Assembly: GCA_002415135.1 (NCBI GenBank)
Contig: DIBY01000001.1
Span: forward strand, 90,899 to 154,898
DNA from: Flavobacteriales bacterium UBA5040
Lineage (GTDB): Bacteria > Bacteroidota > Bacteroidia > Flavobacteriales > Weeksellaceae
Direction: 5' to 3'
DNA length: 64,000 bases
A program made the translations under genes and the position numbers. This document shows positions 25,300 to 35,218 of the stretch, one piece after another. The notes under the pieces were generated by a model that was not told the DNA's origin, did no database searches, and worked only from the letters and a program-made list of their open reading frames with translations. The number at the start of each line of letters is the position of its first letter. Position 1 is the stretch's first letter.

Positions 25300-27705
25300 A
25301 TGACAGAATTTGAAGACATCAACTTTGATGAAATTTTAGACGACGGTTTCAGTATTTTATCTGAAGAAATTAATCTTTCGAATATGGAAGATTCTGATGA
25401 CAGTAATGAGCAAACCATTTTTCCGATCCTTCCGGTGCGGAATATGGTGATGTTTCCAAAAGTGATCATCCCGATCACGGCTGGGAGAGCAATGTCGATT
25501 AAGCTTTTAGAAGAAGCACAAAGAAACAATGAATACATTGGAATCCTGACTCAGAACAATTCCAGTATTGAAAATCCTACCACGGGTGACTTATTCCAGG
25601 TCGGAACTTTAGCGAAAATTATTAAAATCATTAAACTTCCAGAAGGAAACATAACTGCTATCACGAGAGGATTTCAAAGGTTTAAAGTAAAAGAATTTAC
25701 AGGAACAAAACCATACTTCAAAGCGAAAATCACCAAGTTAAAAGATTCTTCGACCAAGAAAAAAGAGGAATACGAAGCGCTACTGGAAAATATAAAAGAT
25801 CTGGCGTTGAAAATAATTGACATTGACCCTAATATTCCAAGTGCCGCAAATTTCGCCGTTAAAAACATTTCCGATAATGAAGATCTGCTTAATTTAATTT
25901 GTTCGAATGCGAGCTTTATGCCGAACGAAAAGCAGAAACTTTTAGAAGAAAAAAGTTTGATGATTCGGGCTGAAAAATGCTATACATTAATGCATGACGA
26001 GTTTCGTAAGTTAGAGCTGAGAAGTCATATTCATAATAAAACATCGAAGGATCTTGACAAGCAGCAGCGTGAATATTTCCTAAATCAGCAAATTAGAACT
26101 ATTCAGGACGAATTAGGTGGCGGTCCCGAATCTGACGTTGAAGAACTTTTCGAAAAAGCCAAAAAGGTAAAATGGAACGATGAAGTTGACGAACATTTCA
26201 AAAAAGAGATCAACCGTCTTCAGCGGCAAAATCCAAATTCTCCGGATTATAATGTTCAGCGTAACTACCTTGATTTCTTTACCGATCTGCCTTGGGACAA
26301 ATATTCCAAAGACGTTTTCGATATTATTAAAGCAGAAAAAGTTTTAGACAAAGCCCATTACGGTTTAGAAGATATTAAGAAAAGAATTTTAGAGCACATG
26401 GCTGTTCTGAAATTGAAAAACAATATGAAATCTCCGATCCTCTGTTTGGTCGGTCCTCCGGGAGTTGGTAAAACTTCGCTTGGTAAATCTGTGGCTGATG
26501 CTTTGGGCAGGAAATATGTACGTCTTTCTCTAGGCGGACTTCATGATGAATCGGAAATCCGTGGTCATAGAAAAACCTATATCGGTGCGATGGCGGGAAG
26601 AATTCTGCAATCGATTAAAAAGGCGGGAACCTCTAATCCAGTTATTGTATTAGATGAAATCGATAAAATCGCGACTGGAATTCACGGTGATCCTAGTTCT
26701 GCCTTGTTAGAAGTTTTGGATCCTGAACAGAATAATTCTTTCTACGATAACTTCCTGGAAATGGGTTATGACTTATCGAAAGTAATGTTTATAGCCACAG
26801 CAAATTCACTTTCAACAGTTCAGAGACCACTTCTTGACCGAATGGAAATCATTGAGATCGCTGGTTATACTTTAGAAGAAAAAGTAGAAATCGCCAAACG
26901 ACACCTCATTAAAAAACAGCAGGAAGAAAATGGTTTGGATGTAAAATCTTTCAAACTTGGCAATGCTGAGCTCAAACACATCATCGATGCGCATACTTCT
27001 GAAAGTGGCGTTCGTGGTTTAGAAAAGCAGATCGCGTCAGTTGCCCGATGGGTTGCCTTGCAAACTGCGATGGAAAAAACCTACGACCCAAAAATCACAG
27101 TGGAAAAAGTGGATGAAATCTTGGGTGTTCCCAGGCCGAAAAACCTGTCTGAAATCACCGGCGTTCCTGGAGTCGTTACTGGACTGGCTTGGACTCAAGT
27201 TGGTGGTGATATTCTATTTATCGAAAGTATTTTGAGTGAAGGAAAAGGAAATTTGACCATGACCGGTAATCTTGGAAACGTGATGAAAGAGTCGGCGACC
27301 ATTGCGTTGGAATACATTAAAGCGAAACATGATGAATTGGGAATTTCCTCCGAAGAACTTCAAAAAAACAACATTCACGTTCACGTTCCCGAAGGTGCAA
27401 CGCCGAAAGATGGACCTTCTGCAGGAATCGCGATGCTGACTTCTATTGTATCGAGTTTTAAAAATAAGAAAGTAAAATCGCATTTAGCAATGACGGGCGA
27501 AATTACTTTGAGAGGAAAGGTCTTGCCAGTTGGTGGAATTAAAGAGAAACTTCTCGCTGCAGCAAGAGCTGGAATCAAGGAAATCATCCTTTGCGAAGCC
27601 AACCGAAAAGATGTCGAAGAAATTAAAAAGGATTATCTTAAAACTTTAAAAATCAATTATGTAAGCCGAATGAGCGAAGTAATTGATTTGGCGATAGAGT
27701 CTTAA
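25300..27705 (+). CDS. lon: ATP-dependent protease La
   Basis: Cytosolic AAA+ serine protease that degrades damaged and regulatory proteins. 801 residues from ATG 25300: an acidic N-terminal extension of about 35 residues, LON substrate-binding domain (about 40-240; FPILPVRNMVMFPK), coiled coil, AAA+ module with Walker A GPPGVGKTS and Walker B VIVLDEIDK, and a protease domain with catalytic Ser in DGPSAGIAM and the Lys about 45 residues later. The frame extends to TTG 25282, but that codon lies inside the palindrome and ATG 25300 fits better. Ends at a strong terminator. Confidence 0.97.
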   Translation: MTEFEDINFDEILDDGFSILSEEINLSNMEDSDDSNEQTIFPILPVRNMVMFPKVIIPITAGRAMSIKLLEEAQRNNEYIGILTQNNSSIENPTTGDLFQVGTLAKIIKIIKLPEGNITAITRGFQRFKVKEFTGTKPYFKAKITKLKDSSTKKKEEYEALLENIKDLALKIIDIDPNIPSAANFAVKNISDNEDLLNLICSNASFMPNEKQKLLEEKSLMIRAEKCYTLMHDEFRKLELRSHIHNKTSKDLDKQQREYFLNQQIRTIQDELGGGPESDVEELFEKAKKVKWNDEVDEHFKKEINRLQRQNPNSPDYNVQRNYLDFFTDLPWDKYSKDVFDIIKAEKVLDKAHYGLEDIKKRILEHMAVLKLKNNMKSPILCLVGPPGVGKTSLGKSVADALGRKYVRLSLGGLHDESEIRGHRKTYIGAMAGRILQSIKKAGTSNPVIVLDEIDKIATGIHGDPSSALLEVLDPEQNNSFYDNFLEMGYDLSKVMFIATANSLSTVQRPLLDRMEIIEIAGYTLEEKVEIAKRHLIKKQQEENGLDVKSFKLGNAELKHIIDAHTSESGVRGLEKQIASVARWVALQTAMEKTYDPKITVEKVDEILGVPRPKNLSEITGVPGVVTGLAWTQVGGDILFIESILSEGKGNLTMTGNLGNVMKESATIALEYIKAKHDELGISSEELQKNNIHVHVPEGATPKDGPSAGIAMLTSIVSSFKNKKVKSHLAMTGEITLRGKVLPVGGIKEKLLAAARAGIKEIILCEANRKDVEEIKKDYLKTLKINYVSRMSEVIDLAIES

Positions 27706-27761
27706 TTTTCTTCATTTTACATCGATAAAATATTGACATTTAAATCGTATAGATTCGTAAC

Positions 27762-27797
27762 AAAAAAGATTCTGCATTACTGCAGAATCTTTTTTTA
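27762..27797. terminator. Strong terminator after lon, probably bidirectional
   Basis: Twelve-base perfect stem AAAGATTCTGCA / TGCAGAATCTTT, four-base loop, seven-T run on the plus strand and A run on the other side facing the convergent phosphate transporter gene. Confidence 0.9.
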
Positions 27798-27869
27798 ATC
27801 AATTTCCAGTTTACTAAAAATCTATTTTGATTGGTATAGAGGATTATTTTCTGACCTCTTTAAAATAAC

Positions 27870-30116
27870 TTATCCTTTATTAATTTGATTAAACTCCTTA
27901 AATAATTCTAACAAATTCATGATAGACTTTAATAAATCATTGGTTTCAAGCAGTAATGCAAGATAAAATTTGCTGTTTTTTGGGCTCGTTTCTGTGGTTC
28001 GAATTCTTATTATTTGCTTTGTAATCAGTTCAGATACGGTATTCAAAACCATCTTTTTCTCTTCTAAAATTAAGTCGATCTTATGAAAATCATCAGATTT
28101 GAAACTTTCCTCTAAAAGAAATAATAACTGACTCATTTGAGAATCAATGGTCTTTAGATCACTGATCTGATTTTCTTTTAAAGGTTTATGGTTATTATGA
28201 ACATGCGAGTAACTATTGCTGGTTAGAAAATCGATAGACTGCACCATATCTTGCAAATAGCTTAAGATCAAAATATAAAATTTACTCGCTTCTACAGAGT
28301 TATCATCTAAGTTTTTAATCAAATAAAATACATTGCTTTTCAACTCATCTACTTCCTTTTCTAAACTTTTCTGCTCTTTTTTATTCGCTTTCAACAACGC
28401 TAAATCGTAGGAACTGATGTTATGGATTAAGCTGCTATAAAGAGAATTGGTTTTATTAAAAACCTTTGCTATCTGTGCAGAACTTTCCGTAATCATTTCA
28501 TTAACGGTACCGATATCTTCTCTACGCAATGTTTTTATTTCTGCCTCCACGGCGACTTTCTTTTTATATTTTCTAGAACTTCTGTAAAGTATTATTGCCA
28601 GCAAAAGCAAAAGCCCCACAAAAGCGAATACTTCTCCTATTTTCAATATATAAGCAATCGTACATGCCAATAAAAATGCAACAATCGCTGTGAAAAACCA
28701 GCCACCTATCACTTTGAAAACGCCCGCAATTCTGTAAACTGCACTTTCCCTGTCCCAGGCTCTATCTGCAAACGAGGTTCCCATGGCAACCATAAAGGTA
28801 ACATAAGTAGTAGATAATGGTAATTTCATCGAAGTCCCAATTGCAATTAAGATACTTGCAACCATTAAATTAACCGAAGCTCTTACCATGTCGAAAGCTG
28901 GTTCGTCGGCTGTTCTTTTAGTAGATTTCGGTACGCTTTGAAACCTTCTATTGATCCTAATTTGTATTCTTCTTGGTAAAAAATGATTGATGCCTTCTCC
29001 AATATTTACTCCAGCTCTTACGATGGCGCGGGAAATGGTGTTCGGAGTAAATTTTTCTACACCATCACCTTGTCTGGACAAATTGACGCCAGTTTCTATA
29101 ACGCTTCTCGCCTTTTTTGAGGTCCAAAGGGTAACGACCATGATCACGCCCGCAAACAATAAAAAATAGAAAGGAGCGACAATATCATTATTGGCCAAAT
29201 CTCCCATCATAAAGTCATCGCCAGAAATGCCACTTCCGCTAAAAATTTCATAAGAATTGAAAGCAGCGATAGGAACTCCAATAAAATTAACCAAGTCATT
29301 TCCTGCAAATGCAAGCGCCAAAGCAAAGGTTCCAATCAAGATGATCACCCGCAAAATATTAATCTTGAAAAAACTAATTAATATTTGAGATAAGACCGTG
29401 AAAAAAATAAAATTACCACCTAAAATGAAAAATTGATGATGATCGATCCACGCAAACTGTTCCTCCGATATGAATGAAACTCCTTTTAAACCTTTAATTA
29501 AAATGAAAAAAGTAATTGCTGAGATTGCGACACCACCAAAAATGGACCCAAAATATTTAAGCTTCTTTTCAAAATGAAAGGTGAATATTAATCGGGAAAT
29601 ATATTGTACAAAACCACCAATCGAAAAAGATAAAAATACGGACAAAAGAATACTATAAACAATCATAGAGGCCTTTTGGGTATTGATGTATGCACCCAAA
29701 TTATCTAAACTTTCATCGGAGGTCACGATCTTATAAACTGCCAGACAAACTGCCGCACCCAATAATTCAAAAATAATAGAAACGGTGGTTGAAGTGGGTA
29801 ATCCCAAGCTGTTGAAAACATCTAACAAAAGAATGTCGGCAATCATAACGGCAAGAAAAATAATCATGACATCATTAAAGCTAAACATGCTCGGAACAAA
29901 GATGCCGCTTCGTGCGATTTCCATCATCCCACTTGAAAACATGGCGCCGATAAGAACACCAAGACTCGCAACAATCATGGTGATTTTAAAAGAAATGGCC
30001 TTCGAACCTATTGCCGAATTTAAAAAATTTACTGCATCATTGCTCACCCCAACAACCAGATCGATGATCGCTAATATTCCTAAGGCAACAAGCATGATAA
30101 TATAAATCTGTTCCAT
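27870..30116 (-). CDS. Pit-type inorganic phosphate transporter with PhoU-like tail
   Basis: A 748-residue inner-membrane protein of the PHO4/Pit family. The two inverted family repeats are visible as GVSNDAVNFLNSAIGSKA near the N-terminus and AGNDLVNFIGVPIAAFNS in the second half of the transporter, with about twelve helices up to residue 535. Residues of about 550-748 are soluble and helical, resembling a PhoU-like domain; Pit proteins of 400-550 residues usually rely on a separate PhoU-like partner, so this is a fused form. Phosphate uptake coupled to H+ or Na+ is inferred from the family. Monocistronic. Confidence 0.92.
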   Translation of the reverse strand: MEQIYIIMLVALGILAIIDLVVGVSNDAVNFLNSAIGSKAISFKITMIVASLGVLIGAMFSSGMMEIARSGIFVPSMFSFNDVMIIFLAVMIADILLLDVFNSLGLPTSTTVSIIFELLGAAVCLAVYKIVTSDESLDNLGAYINTQKASMIVYSILLSVFLSFSIGGFVQYISRLIFTFHFEKKLKYFGSIFGGVAISAITFFILIKGLKGVSFISEEQFAWIDHHQFFILGGNFIFFTVLSQILISFFKINILRVIILIGTFALALAFAGNDLVNFIGVPIAAFNSYEIFSGSGISGDDFMMGDLANNDIVAPFYFLLFAGVIMVVTLWTSKKARSVIETGVNLSRQGDGVEKFTPNTISRAIVRAGVNIGEGINHFLPRRIQIRINRRFQSVPKSTKRTADEPAFDMVRASVNLMVASILIAIGTSMKLPLSTTYVTFMVAMGTSFADRAWDRESAVYRIAGVFKVIGGWFFTAIVAFLLACTIAYILKIGEVFAFVGLLLLLAIILYRSSRKYKKKVAVEAEIKTLRREDIGTVNEMITESSAQIAKVFNKTNSLYSSLIHNISSYDLALLKANKKEQKSLEKEVDELKSNVFYLIKNLDDNSVEASKFYILILSYLQDMVQSIDFLTSNSYSHVHNNHKPLKENQISDLKTIDSQMSQLLFLLEESFKSDDFHKIDLILEEKKMVLNTVSELITKQIIRIRTTETSPKNSKFYLALLLETNDLLKSIMNLLELFKEFNQINKG

Positions 30117-30366
30117 TTACAAACGTTTTATTGAATTGCAAAAATCGACTTTCATTTCCGTTTATACATTAACACAATGTTAAATTCCTAAATCTGCATG
30201 ATTTCTCCTAATTAAAGGATGATTATAGAGCATACCTTTCTCAATTAATTTTCTGTCAATTTTTTTTGAAAGAATGATATAAATTTTTCTGAATACATGA
30301 CAAAATTAACTGTTCTAGATCACTTGTATTTATGTCATATTAAAGTCTCCCAATCTAAAAAAGAAA

Positions 30367-30374
30367 TATCTTTG
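30367..30374 (+). promoter_or_regulatory. -7 promoter box for the AI-2E family gene
   Basis: TATCTTTG, an exact TAnnTTTG match, about 24 bases before ATG 30398. The 281-base region before this gene otherwise holds only AT-rich sequence and two scattered ATGACA/TGTCAT half-sites (30297-30302, 30333-30338). Confidence 0.45.
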
Positions 30375-30397
30375 CACAATTAAATATTTGCTTCAAA

Positions 30398-31504
30398 ATG
30401 AAAATAAAACTCCCTTTTGTATTGCGACTGGCTTTGATACTCATCAGCATTTTGGCTGTAGGATATTTGGCTAAAATCGGAAAAACAGTCTTGGCTCCTT
30501 TATTTTTTTCAATATTGATGGCTCTTTTATTTCTTCCATTTGCTAATTGGTTAGAAAGAAAGTTGCGGTTTTCGAGAACGATATCCACCTTTTCTTCTTT
30601 ACTATTTATGATGGCCGTTTTATCGGGACTGGTTTATTTCTTTTCGACGCAGCTCAGTGATTTTGCCAATGATTTCCCTGTTTTAAAAGCTCAGGTTTCG
30701 TCGTCTTTTAATCAATTACAGATCTGGGTATCTAACACGTTCCACGTCAATTTTGCCAAACAGATGTCTTACATCAATCAGGCTTTAGAAAATTTACTTT
30801 CTTCCACGGCACTTATTTTAGGCTTCACCGTTTCGATGTTTTCATCGACGATGGCCTTTTTTCTTTTCAGTGCGTTGTTTTTCATTTTTATTTTGAATTA
30901 CCGCCGACTTTTATACCAATTCATTATTTCAATATTTAATGAGCAACATTTTGAAAGAGTGAATGAAGGAATTATGGAGATCCAAAAAATAATTAAGGAA
31001 TATATTTCTGGATTATTCATTCAAATTATTATTGTCAGCAGTTTAACCACCATTTTGCTTTCTGTGTTGGGCGTGAAATATGCAATTCTGTTAGGAGTTC
31101 TTACTGGTCTAATGAATGTGATTCCGTATGTCGGGATTATATTCTCAGCTTTAATCGCTTGTCTCATTTCATTTGCAACAGGCGGCAACCATACATTGAT
31201 GGTTGCAATCGGTTATCTGGTAATTCACGCGATTGATGGAAATCTTATTCTTCCTTTAGTTGTAGGATCGAAGGTGAAGATCAATGCACTCTTCACTTTT
31301 ATTGGTCTTCTAATTGGAGAAGAATTATGGGGGATTTCAGGTATGTTTCTGAGTATTCCTTTTTTGGCCATTTTAAAAATTATTTTTGAAAGAGTGGAAG
31401 GATTACAACCTTGGGGGAAAATTTTAGGAGAAGAGAGCAGACTTAATAAAACGCGTCGGAAATACAAACTGACCAAGAAAATCACCCTAGAAGAAAAAGA
31501 ATAA
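30398..31504 (+). CDS. AI-2E family transporter (PerM/YdiK type)
   Basis: A 368-residue polytopic protein with the family pattern: two to three N-terminal helices, a soluble amphipathic region (about 85-145), and C-terminal helices with GVKYAILLGVLTGLMNVIPY and the PxxxGSxVxxNxLFxFIGL-like stretch (VVGSKVKINALFTFIGLLIG). Members export varied substrates including AI-2 or Na+/H+; the substrate cannot be told here. Charged C-terminus. Monocistronic, with its own -7 box. Confidence 0.92.
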   Translation: MKIKLPFVLRLALILISILAVGYLAKIGKTVLAPLFFSILMALLFLPFANWLERKLRFSRTISTFSSLLFMMAVLSGLVYFFSTQLSDFANDFPVLKAQVSSSFNQLQIWVSNTFHVNFAKQMSYINQALENLLSSTALILGFTVSMFSSTMAFFLFSALFFIFILNYRRLLYQFIISIFNEQHFERVNEGIMEIQKIIKEYISGLFIQIIIVSSLTTILLSVLGVKYAILLGVLTGLMNVIPYVGIIFSALIACLISFATGGNHTLMVAIGYLVIHAIDGNLILPLVVGSKVKINALFTFIGLLIGEELWGISGMFLSIPFLAILKIIFERVEGLQPWGKILGEESRLNKTRRKYKLTKKITLEEKE

Positions 31505-31635
31505 AACACTTAATTTGTTATTTATCAGCTACTTGTATTGCAAATTGATTTTACAAGAACTATAAAATTCATTTACAAACTTTACAAAGAATTCAGGCGG
31601 ACATTTGATTTAATTAATCAATAAAAAATTCCGTT

Positions 31636-32547
31636 ATGAAATCTCCAACATTAAAAATCGTTCTTGGATCTCTACTTTTAACCACCATTTTTTCTTGTAA
31701 TAAAACAGAAACTATTGGCGCTTACGATCAAGTTGACACCGACTACACTGCGACGCCAGAAATTTCTGACAGCATATCCTCTGTCGCAACACTACAAGTT
31801 AAAGACAAACAATTCATCAAATCTGCCGACGTCAATATGGAAGTGAAAGATGTTTATGAAGCAACTATTTCCATAGAAAAACAGCTAAAGAATTTGGGTG
31901 GATTTGTAACTTCAAGCAGATTAAATGCTAACATTGTTGCAGAAGAAACCTTTAATACTTCTGATGAAAATGCAACTTTAGTTCGAAAATTTCAAACAGA
32001 AAACACCATGCAGGTAAGAGTTCCTACTGAGAAATTGGGAGACCTGCTGACTTTCATCAATGATAAAAAGCTATTTCTTAATACCCGAAACATCACGGCT
32101 GAAGACGTAACTGCCAACATTAAATTAGCAGAACTCGAAGCAAAAAGAAATGCGAAAACCGGAACAAATATTTCTCAATTAAAAACCGACAAAAATAAAG
32201 TCAAAATAGATGACGACAATCAATTGGAAGGGAATTACCAAAAGGTTGCAAGCTTTGAAATGACTGACAATCTTAAATTCAGCACTGTAGACATCTATCT
32301 GAAAGAACCCAAACTTAGAGTTGCAGAAATCGCCATTACCAACACCAGAAATATTGATAACAAATACAAATTCAACTTTTTCTACGATGTCAAAAATGCT
32401 TTTGTAGAAGGCTTTTATTTGATTCAAAAACTAGTGATCGGCTTGGTCACCATTTGGCCAATTATATTGATTTCTTTAATAGTACTGTATTTTATTAGAA
32501 GGAGAAAAGAAACTTTAAAAATGGAAAATTCAGATCAAAATTCTTAA
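31636..32547 (+). CDS. DUF4349 domain lipoprotein
   Basis: A 303-residue lipoprotein (lipobox TIFSC, Cys21). DUF4349 proteins have a periplasmic beta-rich region with an internal coiled coil and a C-terminal membrane helix; here the periplasmic part shows IKSADVNMEVKDVYEA, LGGFVTSSR and VRVPTEKLGDLLTFI, and the helix is at about 265-285 (LVIGLVTIWPIILISLIVLY) followed by a basic cytosolic tail. Function unknown. Usually the family has a coiled coil around the middle, present here as KLAELEAKRNAK. Ends at a clear terminator. Confidence 0.88.
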   Translation: MKSPTLKIVLGSLLLTTIFSCNKTETIGAYDQVDTDYTATPEISDSISSVATLQVKDKQFIKSADVNMEVKDVYEATISIEKQLKNLGGFVTSSRLNANIVAEETFNTSDENATLVRKFQTENTMQVRVPTEKLGDLLTFINDKKLFLNTRNITAEDVTANIKLAELEAKRNAKTGTNISQLKTDKNKVKIDDDNQLEGNYQKVASFEMTDNLKFSTVDIYLKEPKLRVAEIAITNTRNIDNKYKFNFFYDVKNAFVEGFYLIQKLVIGLVTIWPIILISLIVLYFIRRRKETLKMENSDQNS

Positions 32548-32567
32548 ATAAGGCTCACTTTAAAATC

Positions 32568-32600
32568 AACCTCCGAATCTTTTTCGGAGGTTTTATTTTT
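32568..32600 (+). terminator. Terminator after the DUF4349 gene
   Basis: Stem AACCTCCGAA / TTCGGAGGTT, five-base loop, T-rich run on the plus strand. Confidence 0.88.
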
Positions 32601-32603
32601 CCG

Positions 32604-32611
32604 TAAATTTG
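32604..32611 (+). promoter_or_regulatory. -7 promoter box for pgi
   Basis: TAAATTTG, an exact TAnnTTTG match, directly after the upstream terminator and about 53 bases before ATG 32664. Confidence 0.5.
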
Positions 32612-32663
32612 CAAAGATTTTGAAAGTTCCACACTTTAAAATCAATCATTTAAATTTTTTATC

Positions 32664-34304
32664 ATGTTACCAAAAATAAATCCTACCCAAACGCAAGCCT
32701 GGAAAAATCTACAGGATCATTTTGCTCAAAATGATTTTGAACTCCGCACGCTTTTTCAATATAATCCAGAAAGGTTCAATCAATTCTCCGTAAAAAGAGA
32801 AGATTATCTTTTCGATTTTTCTAAAAACCTGATCGATCAAAGAACATTCGATCTTTTACAAAGTTTAGCTGAAGAATGTGATGTTAAAGCTGCGATCAGC
32901 GCAATGTTTTCAGGAGAGAAAATAAATGAAACAGAAGATAGAGCAGTTCTGCATACTGCCTTGAGAGACTTTTCAGACGAAGAAATTCTAGTTGATGGTG
33001 AAAATATTAAACCAGGGATTAAAAGGGTTTTAAATCAAATGAAAACGTTCTCCGAGAAAATCATTTCTGGCGAACACAAAGGTTTTTCAGATAAAGAAAT
33101 TACAGATATCGTCAATATCGGAATCGGCGGTTCTGATTTAGGACCTGTCATGGTTTGTTCTGCTTTGAAACATTTCAAGACAAGATTGAATGTTCATTTC
33201 GTTTCTAATGTAGACGGAAATCATATTGCAGAAGTAACCAAGGATCTAAATCCTGAAACTACGCTTTTTATTATTGCATCTAAAACGTTTACGACTCAAG
33301 AAACAATGACCAATGCAGAATCTGCAAAAGAATGGTTTTTAAAATCGGGGAAACAAGATGATGTGGCGAAACATTTTGTAGCTCTTTCTACCAATACAGA
33401 AGCCGTGAAAAAATTCGGAATTGCAGAAGAAAACATCTTCGAATTCTGGGATTGGGTTGGCGGAAGATATTCACTTTGGAGCGCGATCGGTTTAAGCATT
33501 GTGCTTTTTGTAGGATACGAAAATTTTGAACAATTACTGAAAGGAGCTCATGAAACTGATGTTCATTTTCAAACTGCTGATTTCAAAGAAAATGTTCCCG
33601 TGCTAATGGCACTTACCGGAATCTGGTATCGAAACTTTTTCGATGCTGGAACGTATGCAATTCTACCTTACTCTCAATATTTAGATCGTTTTCCCGCGTA
33701 TCTTCAACAAGGCGATATGGAAAGCAACGGAAAATGCGTGGACAGAAACGGCGAATTTGTAGAATATGAAACCGGACCAATTATTTGGGGAGAACCAGGA
33801 ACGAACGGGCAACATGCTTTCTATCAATTGATCCATCAGGGAACAGAATTAATTCCAGCAGATTTTATCGCTTATGTGAAATCCTGCAACGTGATATCTG
33901 ATCATCAGGAAATTCTACTAGCTAACTTTTTCGCCCAAACTGAAGCTTTAGCTTTTGGAAAAACAGAAGTAGAAGCCAGAGCAGAATTAGAAAAATCCGG
34001 TCTTTCTGAAGATGAAGTAAACAGACTGGTTAACTTTAAAGTATTCCATGGCAACACTCCGACAAACTCCTTATTGTTCAATGAGTTAACGCCTTTTTCA
34101 TTAGGACAGTTGATCGCATTATATGAACATAAAATCTTCGTGCAGGGAATTATTTGGAATATATTCAGCTTTGATCAATTCGGTGTTGAGTTAGGAAAAG
34201 TATTGGCTGGGAAAGTTTTAGCAGAATTAAAAAGTACCGATGCCGTAACTTCACATGACTCTTCTACCAACGGATTGATCCATTATTATAAAGAGAAAAA
34301 GTAA
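32664..34304 (+). CDS. pgi: Glucose-6-phosphate isomerase
   Basis: Interconverts glucose-6-phosphate and fructose-6-phosphate in glycolysis and gluconeogenesis; cytosolic. 546 residues, full length. Both family signatures are present: the DWVGGRYSLWSAIGLS block and the C-terminal block with catalytic Lys near GLIHYYKEKK; also NIGIGGSDLGPVMV for phosphate binding and FHGNTPTNSLL. Followed after 29 bases by folD, probably cotranscribed. Confidence 0.98.
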   Translation: MLPKINPTQTQAWKNLQDHFAQNDFELRTLFQYNPERFNQFSVKREDYLFDFSKNLIDQRTFDLLQSLAEECDVKAAISAMFSGEKINETEDRAVLHTALRDFSDEEILVDGENIKPGIKRVLNQMKTFSEKIISGEHKGFSDKEITDIVNIGIGGSDLGPVMVCSALKHFKTRLNVHFVSNVDGNHIAEVTKDLNPETTLFIIASKTFTTQETMTNAESAKEWFLKSGKQDDVAKHFVALSTNTEAVKKFGIAEENIFEFWDWVGGRYSLWSAIGLSIVLFVGYENFEQLLKGAHETDVHFQTADFKENVPVLMALTGIWYRNFFDAGTYAILPYSQYLDRFPAYLQQGDMESNGKCVDRNGEFVEYETGPIIWGEPGTNGQHAFYQLIHQGTELIPADFIAYVKSCNVISDHQEILLANFFAQTEALAFGKTEVEARAELEKSGLSEDEVNRLVNFKVFHGNTPTNSLLFNELTPFSLGQLIALYEHKIFVQGIIWNIFSFDQFGVELGKVLAGKVLAELKSTDAVTSHDSSTNGLIHYYKEKK

Positions 34305-34333
34305 ATCTAAAATAAATCTAAAGTAAAATTGAA

Positions 34334-35218
34334 ATGGCACAAATTCTAGACGGACTGAAAGTCTCCAAAGAAATTAAAGAAGAAATTCGCATTGACGTTG
34401 ATAAAATCGTTGAAAACCACAGACGTCCACCTCATTTGGTAGCGATTCTGGTTGGAAAAAACGGCGCGAGCATGACGTACGTTAATAATAAAATTAAGGA
34501 TTGCAAGGAAGTTGGTTTCAAATCTTCGTTGGTAGATTTCCCGAGCACCGTTTCTGAAGCAGAACTTTTGGAGAAAATCGATGAACTGAATAAGTCTAAA
34601 GATGTTGATGGTTTTATTGTTCAATTGCCTTTACCAAAACAAATTGACCAGGAAAAAATCATTATGGCGATTGATCCACGAAAAGATGTTGATGGTTTCC
34701 ACCCAGAAAACTTTGGGAAAATGGCTTTGGAAATGGACACGTTTTTACCGGCGACACCCTTCGGAATAATTACTTTATTAGAAAGGTATGGAATCGACAC
34801 TAAAGGAAAACACTGCGTAGTGATCGGCAGAAGTAGAATCGTTGGAAAACCGATGAGTATTTTGATGGGGAGAAAAGATTTTCCTGGAAATTCTACCGTA
34901 ACTCTTACGCATTCATACACACCTCATATTGAGGAGTTTACAAGAAAAGCAGATATCATTATTACCGCACTAGGAGATCCTAATTTCTTGAAAGCAGATA
35001 TGATCAAAGACGGCGCGATCATCATTGACGTTGGGATTACGCGAGTTGAAGATCAGTCTGAAAAAGGATACAAATTGATCGGTGATGTCGATTTTGAAAG
35101 TTGCAAAGAAAAAGCAAGTTGGATTACGCCGGTACCAGGCGGAGTTGGTCCAATGACCCGGGCCATGTTGATGAAAAACACACTATTGGCTTATAAAACC
35201 TCAGTATACAATGACTAA
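34334..35218 (+). CDS. folD: Bifunctional methylene-THF dehydrogenase / methenyl-THF cyclohydrolase
   Basis: Converts 5,10-methylene-THF to 10-formyl-THF in one-carbon metabolism, using NADP+ or NAD+. 294 residues. Catalytic Tyr/Lys pair lies in TYVNNKIKDC; the QLPLPKQID, KDVDGFHPENFG and VVIGRSRIVGKPMSILM blocks, and the C-terminal PGGVGPMTRAMLMKNT, are family hallmarks. It overlaps queE by eight bases, so pgi-folD-queE look like one operon. The start ATG 34334 matches the usual N-terminus. Confidence 0.98.
   Translation: MAQILDGLKVSKEIKEEIRIDVDKIVENHRRPPHLVAILVGKNGASMTYVNNKIKDCKEVGFKSSLVDFPSTVSEAELLEKIDELNKSKDVDGFIVQLPLPKQIDQEKIIMAIDPRKDVDGFHPENFGKMALEMDTFLPATPFGIITLLERYGIDTKGKHCVVIGRSRIVGKPMSILMGRKDFPGNSTVTLTHSYTPHIEEFTRKADIIITALGDPNFLKADMIKDGAIIIDVGITRVEDQSEKGYKLIGDVDFESCKEKASWITPVPGGVGPMTRAMLMKNTLLAYKTSVYND

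Noticed and set aside
30297..30338. ATGACA and TGTCAT half-sites before the AI-2E family gene, compared with those near lon and ccoI
   Set aside because: Arms are 30 bases apart and only six bases long; chance occurrence in AT-rich DNA is likely.
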